Source: a virus
Strand: one strand, 5' to 3'
Length of the DNA stretch: 23,330 nt
IMG/VR virus record: IMGVR_UViG_3300032032_000568
Location: 1-23,330 of that record
In this document: one piece after another, positions 7,668 through 14,422 of the stretch
How positions within the stretch are numbered: the first letter of the stretch is position 1
Layout of the letters: the number at the start of each line of letters is the position of its first letter
Translations under genes and position numbers: made by a program
Notes under the pieces: model-generated
What the model saw: only the letters and a program-made list of their open reading frames with translations
The model's database searches: none
What the model was told of the DNA's origin: nothing

Positions 7668-8497
7668 TTGTTCTCCAACTTATTAAATAGTTCATTTGTT
7701 AAAAATCCAGGATCTACATAATGAAATATTCCATTCTGTTTATAATTTCCTATTTTTAAATTGCAATCATCATCAAAATAAGAGTTTACATAAGACATCC
7801 AAGCATTAGTTTTATGTTTCCAATTTTGTATATGTGGCTTCATATGTGTAAATGTTAAAAAATTTACTTTAGAAGTTATATTATTAGCATTATTAATTAA
7901 ATGACTTGCTATTGCTACAGATAAATCCATACTACACCATCTTTGCGTATTCATAGGGGTAAATCTTTTATAATATATTTCATAATTTTTTATTATATGT
8001 TCAACCAAAGCAAAAAAATTAAAATTATTTTTTGTTTTTTTAAAATAATGCATACCACAATACAAATTCGGTAAATTATTCTTCGTAAATGCTTTTCTAT
8101 AAAAGTCTGATACTGCAAATTTGTTTTTATATGTTTTTACTTGCGATGTAAAATACAAATCAAAGTTATCTAAAAATTTCCACCAATGGTCTATGTTTTC
8201 TAAGACCAGCATATCAGCATCAAGTACTATTGTTTCATCATACGGTGATGCATTATAAATTTTACATCTATTTTCTACTTTCCATATGCTTTCTTCTGCA
8301 TAATCATCACCTGGTATACCTATAATGCTATTAAAACACTTTTTTAAATTATTAGGTACATTAATATTGGTCATTAAACATACATTTGCATTTTTATTAT
8401 GTAATTTTATACTCATAGACAATGCAACTGCTTGTTTAAAGTAATCAGTACTTTTATTTGACTGTACAAAAATAAGATACCCTTTATTTTTTATCAT
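7649..8497 (-). CDS. Glycosyltransferase-like protein (DxD type), second of a tandem pair
   Basis: A 282-residue GT-A-like protein. The N-terminus KGYLIFVQSNKSTDYFKQAVALS resembles the first strand and helix of nucleotide-sugar-binding folds. SPYDETIVLDADMLV carries D93-A-D95, the DxD motif that binds the divalent metal and sugar nucleotide. Later CGMHYFKKTK and an acidic/aromatic C-terminal region (FHYVDPGFL) complete a layout reminiscent of GT8-type enzymes. It shares with the preceding gene the N-terminal pattern, the PYDETIV-D-x-D block and the YFKKT block, so the pair arose by duplication. Substrates are unknown. ATG 8497 has AGAGGA close upstream and overlaps the preceding gene by 14 bases; the stop overlaps the 199-residue gene by 19 bases. 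Confidence 0.82.
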   Translation of the reverse strand: MIKNKGYLIFVQSNKSTDYFKQAVALSMSIKLHNKNANVCLMTNINVPNNLKKCFNSIIGIPGDDYAEESIWKVENRCKIYNASPYDETIVLDADMLVLENIDHWWKFLDNFDLYFTSQVKTYKNKFAVSDFYRKAFTKNNLPNLYCGMHYFKKTKNNFNFFALVEHIIKNYEIYYKRFTPMNTQRWCSMDLSVAIASHLINNANNITSKVNFLTFTHMKPHIQNWKHKTNAWMSYVNSYFDDDCNLKIGNYKQNGIFHYVDPGFLTNELFNKLENKCKELI

Positions 8498-9338
8498 AAT
8501 CCTCTTTTATCCAACGATCATACATTATTGCACGATTTAATGCTAACTTGTTCATAATATGTAGGCTCATACCATTAACGGTACAAGGGTAATATTTTTT
8601 AGTGTCAATTGATAACATTAATTCCCAGTTTCCATCAAAATGTACAATATCATCTCTATCTGTTATGTAATATAGCTTACTTGGTAAGTTCATAGGCCAA
8701 TTAGTTTCTTGAAAATCATTAAACATATGAATAGCAATACTAAAAGAATGATCATTTCTATAATTTTGTCCTATTATTTGATATGTGAACCTGTAAAATG
8801 ACCAATTGTTTTTAATGTGTTTAATTAATTCAAAGAAAGTTTTCATTTTTTCTGTCTTTTTAAAATAAAATACAGTAGCCCAGTACATAGGAATACTAGA
8901 ATCACTAACATCTATATCAGTTAAATCATCTCTGTGCTGATAGTTAATATATTCCGCATCTTTGTTAATTAAAAAGTCTGCATTTGATTGAAAACATTTT
9001 AAAAGATTATCATTACCTACAATATAATCTGTATCCATAACAATAGTTTCATCATACGGTGTTAAATCATAACAATCGGGTCTTGAAAAGTTATGCCATA
9101 ATGCATTGTATTTGTTTGTAGAACCGTCTAGGAATGATTTAGTTTGATGTGTATTAATATTTTTAATAGAAATAATTTTGTCAAACAAGGAAATTTTGTC
9201 CGGAGGCACTGTATTCGATGTTACCAAACTTACTGGTATGTTTAAATGTTTTTTAATTTGTTCACAACAAAAGATTGCTTGTGATACATAATCTATTAAA
9301 TTATTATTATGAGCAAATAGTAATATACCTTTAGTCAT
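8484..9338 (-). CDS. Glycosyltransferase-like protein (DxD type), first of a tandem pair
   Basis: A 284-residue GT-A-like protein. It starts KGILLFAHNNNLIDYVSQAI, a Rossmann-like strand and helix, and has TPYDETIVMDTDYIV with D102-T-D104 as DxD motif. VFYFKKTEKMKTFFELIKHI and a histidine-bearing C-terminus (SLHIMNKLALNRAI) follow. The blocks line up in order with the next gene, which shows a duplication with later divergence. Transfer of a sugar from a nucleotide-sugar donor is the expected reaction, with unknown acceptor. It overlaps the 115-residue gene by 8 bases; the nearest purine-rich site (AAGGGGA) is about 13 bases upstream of ATG, so initiation probably depends on coupling. Confidence 0.82.
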   Translation of the reverse strand: MTKGILLFAHNNNLIDYVSQAIFCCEQIKKHLNIPVSLVTSNTVPPDKISLFDKIISIKNINTHQTKSFLDGSTNKYNALWHNFSRPDCYDLTPYDETIVMDTDYIVGNDNLLKCFQSNADFLINKDAEYINYQHRDDLTDIDVSDSSIPMYWATVFYFKKTEKMKTFFELIKHIKNNWSFYRFTYQIIGQNYRNDHSFSIAIHMFNDFQETNWPMNLPSKLYYITDRDDIVHFDGNWELMLSIDTKKYYPCTVNGMSLHIMNKLALNRAIMYDRWIKEDYDKK

Positions 9339-9678
9339 CTTTTAATATTTCCCCTTTTGACTTTTTTAACTTATTGTATTCTAGCCAATAAGAATTAAGA
9401 TTTCTTTGATATAAATCGGAAATATTGTCAAAAAAGTCCTGTATTTTATCTACTTTAACAGGAATTTTATAATCATCTAATATAATAACATCTTTGTCTT
9501 TGTTTAAATCTAATAGCCCCTTACAATAATTGATTAATGCCACATTAACCGTAAATTGATGACCTTCATGGAAATGGATATTAGAATCCACAAACTTTTC
9601 TTTCAGAATTCTAGTTTGGTTATTGTGGACTTTTAATCTATCCGCAAGTCGCAAGGCTTTTTGTTGTATTTCTTCCAT
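9331..9678 (-). CDS. Unknown 115-residue protein, first gene of the enzyme cassette
   Basis: I do not recognise this protein. It is 115 residues, Lys- and Leu-rich and probably mostly helical. The N-terminal helix (MEEIQQKALRLADRLKVHN) is followed by a HFHEGH histidine cluster (about 36-41), a middle segment VIILDDYKIPVKVDKIQDFF, and a C-terminal helix with SYWLEYNKLKKSKG. No catalytic motif, signal or membrane segment is seen. It is the first gene after the only promoter-bearing gap in the window, and its stop overlaps the first glycosyltransferase-like gene by 8 bases, so it belongs to the cassette. ATG 9678 has only a weak purine stretch (AGAAAA) before it, and the predicted transcript leader would be about nine bases. 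It could be a small chaperone or regulatory subunit, but nothing in the sequence shows that. Confidence 0.75.
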   Translation of the reverse strand: MEEIQQKALRLADRLKVHNNQTRILKEKFVDSNIHFHEGHQFTVNVALINYCKGLLDLNKDKDVIILDDYKIPVKVDKIQDFFDNISDLYQRNLNSYWLEYNKLKKSKGEILKDD

Positions 9679-9686
9679 ACGTTTTC

Positions 9687-9722
9687 TATTGCGATTATAA
9701 CAGGATTTGTGAATTTAATCAA
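9687..9722 (-). promoter_or_regulatory. Near-consensus sigma70 promoter driving the enzyme cassette
   Basis: On the minus strand, TTGATT (9717-9722) is followed by exactly 17 bases and then TATAAT (9694-9699), with a TG one base before the -10 (TGTTATAAT, extended -10). The expected start of transcription is an A at about 9687, nine bases before ATG 9678. This is the only such promoter-like arrangement I found in the few gaps between genes. It lies in the longest non-coding gap of the window, after the last virion gene and before the first cassette gene. No hairpin terminator is visible beside it. Confidence 0.65.
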
Positions 9723-9736
9723 GTTGGAATTTGGTA

Positions 9737-10624
9737 TTATAGAGTGCTAGTTCCGTCAATTGCAAAAGCCGGTGCAGTACCAATTACGTCAGTTTGTGCC
9801 AAACCATAATCAATTGTTGCAGTAGCATTACTAACATCTTCATCAATATTACCAGTAGCTTCATCTGAATATGTCATTGTAAACCAAATTTTATTAGTTC
9901 CATCTAATTTGGCTTCAATTTTAAAGTCATTTGCAGAATATGATCCACCTCCAGCATCTATTGCCGAAAATATATCTTGGTACGATGCTGTTATTTGATA
10001 ATTTCCTAACGCAGTTGCTACCGTTCCTATTGGATTACCAGAAGTTTGTGTTGTGCCATTGGCACCAAAAGCTATAGTACCACAACTTGACAACATAGTA
10101 TTCCAATCATTATCTTTTGTACTACCTGTGTTCACAACTCCAGTTATTCTTACTGTACCTCCTGAGTTAAAAAAATATCTTCTAGCATTTTCATCAGTAA
10201 ATGTAACAGTAAAAACGTGTATAATTGTTCCATTCCAACTAGAACTTCTAGTTTTAGAAGACGCTGAACTGTTTACTGCTATTTGATTTACGTGAGCTGT
10301 TAGTCTGTTTGTTGCAATGTTTGATGCTAAGGCTTCGTATTGATCCCACCCTTTATAATTTGTTGCATCATCATCTGTAATTAAATCTGAAGAAGAAACT
10401 TCTTGAAGTTGCCCTGTTGTAGGGTCACCGCCATTTTGATGTTTATAACATTTTCTAACATCTTCGTAAATGTTATTAATATGAAGTGCTTGGACTAAAT
10501 TACCTGTTGATACAGAAGAACTAGTTAAACTTTGTCCGTAACCAGAATCGCCTGTTCCTGTTGATAAAACAGAAAACACGCTTTGTCTTAAATTATTGTA
10601 TCTTTCAGCTGTTACTAGTGCCAT
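9737..10624 (-). CDS. Virion structural protein, marine T4-like phage type
   Basis: A 295-residue protein. The N-terminal part (1-130) is helical (MALVTAERYNNLRQSVFSVL, then ALHINNIYEDVRKC). The C-terminal part is beta-rich with TVTFTDENARRYFFNSGG, TVRITGVVNTGST, DWNTMLSSCGTIAFG and TMTYSDEA. The FFN.GG..RI block with a following NT(S)W..ML motif is a pattern I associate with conserved virion or tail proteins of marine myoviruses; this is recall of a family pattern, not a search. A role in tail or baseplate structure is likely from position, as it is the last gene of the virion block, 19 bases after the third fibre gene. ATG 10624 has AAAGGAA five bases upstream. No enzymatic motif is seen. 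Confidence 0.78.
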   Translation of the reverse strand: MALVTAERYNNLRQSVFSVLSTGTGDSGYGQSLTSSSVSTGNLVQALHINNIYEDVRKCYKHQNGGDPTTGQLQEVSSSDLITDDDATNYKGWDQYEALASNIATNRLTAHVNQIAVNSSASSKTRSSSWNGTIIHVFTVTFTDENARRYFFNSGGTVRITGVVNTGSTKDNDWNTMLSSCGTIAFGANGTTQTSGNPIGTVATALGNYQITASYQDIFSAIDAGGGSYSANDFKIEAKLDGTNKIWFTMTYSDEATGNIDEDVSNATATIDYGLAQTDVIGTAPAFAIDGTSTL

Positions 10625-10643
10625 TTGTATTCCTTTGAATTAT

Positions 10644-12122
10644 TTACACTTTTAAAACGCACTGGACTAGTTTTTCTGATGTCTCTTGATTGGTTTCTAA
10701 AGCAATTCCTACCATATTACCAGCCGCCCAATTCCATTTACCAATTCCTACCCCATTTTCGAAAGAATAAACTTTATTTCCTTTTTGGACTGCGCCTAAA
10801 ACTCTAACAGGTACTTTACCAACAAAAGCAACAGGTTGTCCTGTGCCTTCACTATTCATTAAGTATGCAGGATTTTCGGAAATAACCCCTATTGGGCTCG
10901 ACCCTTCAGTCGTTCCGTCTGCTGTTACTTCTTTTTCTCCACCTACTCTTACAATTGTACCTATTTCATACTCTTGATCAGTTTCATATACCTCAGCCAA
11001 GTCAGCATAACTGGCATTAGTTGCTGTACCTACAAAATATCTTGCAGTAATATCTGCATTGGCATCTCTAAGAGCTGTTGTATTTGCTACTTGAGTTATT
11101 GCACCCGGATATGTTGAAGGACCAAAGTAAACTCCTGTTGCCGAATCGGCATTTCCTTTGAAACTTGTTGCGTGAACTTCATACCATTTGTCAGCGGCAT
11201 CCCCTAGGTTTCTATTTCCAGTTCCTGGATTAATACCTGTAGTCGTTACTTCTGCAATTGTAGTAACTTGTCCACTAACATTTACTTTTAAATCTATTTT
11301 TGATCCTACTTCATTTGAAATTGTAGCTTCATTACCATTTAAAATTGATACTCTAAGATCATTACTATCACCGACTGTAAAACCTGCATCTACAAAAGAT
11401 GCAATTCCACTAAAAGTTGTTGTTCCTGCACCTGTAGTTAGATAATCGCTGGCAAGTTTTCCACCTAATCTTAAAGAGTTAGATGCACTACCCCAGAAAT
11501 AATGATCTGTTGATGTAGTACCGTTTGTAGCGTCTTTTGTGTCTACAAGAGTAATTCCTTTTCTAATTTTATCAAAACCTGTAATTAAATTATTTGGATC
11601 TGAAGTACCTAGTGTAAATTCTGTTTGACTTATAGCAATTATTGTTTTGTCATTAACAACACCTTCTATAATTAAATGATTTGCGTTTAATGTATCTTTA
11701 ACAGTTCTACTTTTGAACTGAGTAACAACTGATCCTACACCTTGTGGACCTACTAAAACAAATCCTGCTCCGTTCCAAGCATATAATTGATCATTTCCAG
11801 TATCCCACCAAAAATCTCCAGTAGTTAAACCTGTAGGAGCTGAGGCATCTACTTCTGCTCCACCTGTTGTTCTAAATTTTGTACCATCATAAAACTTTAA
11901 TTTGCTATTTGCACTATCAAACCATAGTTGTCCACTAACAGCTTTTGAAGGTGAAGTTGCTCCTGAGAAGTTTTCCAACATATGTAAAAAATTCTCATTT
12001 TGAATTTCACCGTATCCAGCGTAGTTTTTACCTATAAATCTGATGTCTGTAGTCTGATCTATAGTACCATCTGCTACAGTTGTAAGTAAAGTTCCGTCGT
12101 ATTTGTTAACTAAATATGCCAT
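10644..12122 (-). CDS. Tail fibre protein with shared N-terminal module and G2/IMC-like C-terminal domain
   Basis: A 492-residue fibre protein. Residues 1-130 are the N-terminal module shared with the two preceding genes: FIGKNYAGYGEIQNENF, LENFSG, GQLWFDSANSKLKFYDGT, GDFWWDTGNDQLYAWNG, LVGP. The middle is low-complexity Ser/Thr/Gly/Asn beta-type shaft sequence. From about residue 372 the C-terminus reads YADLAEVYETDQEYEIGTIV, GVISENPAYLMNS and VPVRVLGAVQKGNKVY. This resembles C-terminal domains of phage appendages related to the G2/IMC (intramolecular chaperone) autocleavage family, where a trimerising tail domain folds the fibre and may be cleaved off. Cleavage here is not shown. ATG 12122 is 19 bases after the previous stop, with AAAAGGA about 12 bases upstream. 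It probably binds host receptor or attaches to the baseplate through the common module. Confidence 0.85.
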   Translation of the reverse strand: MAYLVNKYDGTLLTTVADGTIDQTTDIRFIGKNYAGYGEIQNENFLHMLENFSGATSPSKAVSGQLWFDSANSKLKFYDGTKFRTTGGAEVDASAPTGLTTGDFWWDTGNDQLYAWNGAGFVLVGPQGVGSVVTQFKSRTVKDTLNANHLIIEGVVNDKTIIAISQTEFTLGTSDPNNLITGFDKIRKGITLVDTKDATNGTTSTDHYFWGSASNSLRLGGKLASDYLTTGAGTTTFSGIASFVDAGFTVGDSNDLRVSILNGNEATISNEVGSKIDLKVNVSGQVTTIAEVTTTGINPGTGNRNLGDAADKWYEVHATSFKGNADSATGVYFGPSTYPGAITQVANTTALRDANADITARYFVGTATNASYADLAEVYETDQEYEIGTIVRVGGEKEVTADGTTEGSSPIGVISENPAYLMNSEGTGQPVAFVGKVPVRVLGAVQKGNKVYSFENGVGIGKWNWAAGNMVGIALETNQETSEKLVQCVLKV

Positions 12123-12141
12123 TTTAAATATTTATCCTTTT

Positions 12142-14421
12142 TTACGTAGAGTGTGTAAGTGTTCTATCGTATTCCCATGCTCCTGTACCATTACCACTAG
12201 AATCATTAACTATAAACTGTAATAAACTCCTTGTTGGTGTAAATCCTATGTTTCCTGAAGCAGTTGTAAATGTAATATCCTCTACAACTTGTTTATTTGC
12301 ATTACCCACAACAGGTGTTCTTTGAATTGTACCACTGTTAGCGTTATAATTACCACCTGCAAAGTTTAGTCCTGTACCACTACCATCTAAATCTATAGTT
12401 AGTGAAACGAAATTAGGATATTCAGCAGTAAATTCTGCCGCCTGTACTGTATAATTACCATCAATATTTGCAACAGGACCCGCTCCAAACGTTGTTCCTG
12501 AAACTACAACTGCCTGACCTGCCTCATAATAGTGAGAGACAGTCATAGTAAGTTTAGTAGTTTGTCCTAAACTAACATCATCAATACCTGTTTGAACAGC
12601 ATTAATAGTTCTTTGTGCGGCTGTAACTGTTTGATCAACTGGTGAATAGTCTATTAATTTTACACCATCTACATTAATACCCGATACTGCTCCACCTGAT
12701 CCATAATCAACTGTACGAACTCTTGCTAATACTCCATGAGATTTAGATCCTATTGGAACTGCGTTAGCCGCCGTGACATTTGTGTTTAATGGTGGTTCAC
12801 CGTTTGGTTGAGCATAAGTGGACCAAGCATTAGGTGTACTCAATGCAGAATATCCTTTTGCAGGATATAAATCTTCTAATACTTTACATATCCAATCCCA
12901 TAAAGTAGTTCCTGACCCTTGTCCTGAAATATCTAATTCTATTCCAACAGATACACTTCCGTCTACATATGCTTTAGTTACTGCATCGGATGGATCTGAT
13001 GGTGTGCCAAGTCCTGTAATTCTTTGGCTATCCATAATTGTAATAGGTTGTGGACTTTTAAGTTGAATTTTATTTGATGCATTACTACTATCTGCTTCAA
13101 TAGTTAAACCATCTATTATTATTTCATCAACTTGAAGTGCAGTTAACGTTCCTAAATTTGTTAAAGATGAATTTGCTACTTGAGATCCTAATGTATTTTC
13201 TGATAATACAATATTTGTATTAACTTTAAATGTTTTTCCTACTGCTAAATCTATATTTTCTGTTGACGTCCAACTATCTGTGCCATCTGACCAAATAAAT
13301 TGTTTATCACCTCCAGTGGATTTAAGAATTATACCTCCTTCATCCGCCGCAGTATCATCTCCAAAAACTCCTGCATCATCTATTGCTAATTCAATATTTT
13401 TATCTTTAACTTGTAAATTAGTAACAGAAATATTAGTTTGTGTTCCGCTTACTGTAAGATTTCCTGAAATGTTTACGTCACCACCTACGTCTAGTGTTTT
13501 AGTTGGTGTTGCTTGAAATATTCCTACATAGCTATTAGTAGCATCAACTTTAATTGCCGATGTTGCTGTAGGATTACGTACTTTTAAATTAAAATCTTGA
13601 TTAGTTAATACGTTTTCTATAGTAAATGCGTTTGAATCAAATTTTAATTGAGTATTATTGTTTAAACCAACAATAACTCCTGCATTATTTTGAACAGTTA
13701 TTGAACCTGTAGTTGTATCGTTAGCATCTGCATACAAATATTGATCACCAGTTCTTGGTGTACCTGCCGCATTAGTTAAATTTTGTGCTTTAGAAACTAC
13801 GCCTCTATATATAAAAGAATCTTGTACAGCATTAAAGCCTTTGTATATTGCACCACTAGGATTAGTAGTTGCATTAATTAGTTCTGTTATTTGTTGAGTT
13901 GGTACTGGAGTAAAGTCTACATTAGCCCAAGCACCTACAAGTGAACCTTGAATAGAAAACTTAATAACAGTTCTTGTTTGATTTTGTGTATCTAAAATTG
14001 ATACTACTTCCCAACCTGATGTACCTTGTGCAAGTGAATAATCTGGACCAACTAATTTAAGAACTGTTCCATCAAAGAAATACATTTGTTGCTTAGAACT
14101 ATCAATCCATAGATCACCTGCAACCATATTAGGTTGTGTAGTTGCAACAGTTGTTCCGCCACCGGATACAAAAGCTGTTCCATTATAAATTTTTAATTTA
14201 TTTTCTGAAGAGTCATACCAAAGTTGACCTTTAATAGGATTTGCAGGAGCAGTTGTATTAGCAAAATTTTCTAATACTTTGATAAAATTTTCATTTAATA
14301 CTTCACCAAAGCCAGTATAATTTCTACCAATTAAAGTTAAGTCGCTAGATGTAGTATCGATTTGACCATCGATTAAATCTACTAATAAACTTCCATCTGT
14401 TCTATTAAGTTTATACCCCAT
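12142..14421 (-). CDS. Long tail fibre protein with shared N-terminal module
   Basis: A 759-residue protein and the largest of the three fibre paralogues. Residues 1-130 are the common module (LIGRNYTGFGEVLNENFIKV, LENFANT, GQLWYDSSENKLKIYNGT, GDLWIDSSKQQMYFFDGT, LVGPDYS). A shaft follows with NLQVKDKNIELAIDD (about 13370-13430), GIILKSTGGDKQFIW, ITGLGTPSDPSDAVTKAYVDGS (about 12955-13020) and Gly/Ser/Thr-rich beta repeats. The VKDKNIELA and LGTP.DP.DAV.KAYVD motifs are hallmarks of marine phage fibres. The C-terminus (12142-12900) is beta-rich with no hydrolase motif and likely carries host-recognition surfaces. ATG 14421 follows the previous stop by a single base, with AGGAG about ten bases before it inside the end of that gene. 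Confidence 0.86.
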   Translation of the reverse strand: MGYKLNRTDGSLLVDLIDGQIDTTSSDLTLIGRNYTGFGEVLNENFIKVLENFANTTAPANPIKGQLWYDSSENKLKIYNGTAFVSGGGTTVATTQPNMVAGDLWIDSSKQQMYFFDGTVLKLVGPDYSLAQGTSGWEVVSILDTQNQTRTVIKFSIQGSLVGAWANVDFTPVPTQQITELINATTNPSGAIYKGFNAVQDSFIYRGVVSKAQNLTNAAGTPRTGDQYLYADANDTTTGSITVQNNAGVIVGLNNNTQLKFDSNAFTIENVLTNQDFNLKVRNPTATSAIKVDATNSYVGIFQATPTKTLDVGGDVNISGNLTVSGTQTNISVTNLQVKDKNIELAIDDAGVFGDDTAADEGGIILKSTGGDKQFIWSDGTDSWTSTENIDLAVGKTFKVNTNIVLSENTLGSQVANSSLTNLGTLTALQVDEIIIDGLTIEADSSNASNKIQLKSPQPITIMDSQRITGLGTPSDPSDAVTKAYVDGSVSVGIELDISGQGSGTTLWDWICKVLEDLYPAKGYSALSTPNAWSTYAQPNGEPPLNTNVTAANAVPIGSKSHGVLARVRTVDYGSGGAVSGINVDGVKLIDYSPVDQTVTAAQRTINAVQTGIDDVSLGQTTKLTMTVSHYYEAGQAVVVSGTTFGAGPVANIDGNYTVQAAEFTAEYPNFVSLTIDLDGSGTGLNFAGGNYNANSGTIQRTPVVGNANKQVVEDITFTTASGNIGFTPTRSLLQFIVNDSSGNGTGAWEYDRTLTHST

Positions 14422-14422
14422 C

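Noticed and set aside
9679-9736. Rho-independent terminator after the virion block
   Set aside because: I could not find a GC-rich stem followed by a T run on the minus strand in this gap.
9736-9741. A second TATAAT on the minus strand at the end of the 295-residue gene
   Set aside because: No -35-like hexamer lies at suitable spacing upstream, and the better promoter follows it.
10053-11445. Plus-strand open frames such as 10053-10286 and 11188-11445
   Set aside because: They lie wholly opposite well-supported minus-strand genes, have no ribosome sites or recognisable motifs, and are typical antisense shadows. The same applies to the other plus-strand frames.
12129-12136. GATAAATA (minus strand) as a late promoter for the third fibre gene
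   Set aside because: It ends only six bases before ATG 12122, which leaves no room for a leader with a ribosome site, and it overlaps the AAAAGGA site.
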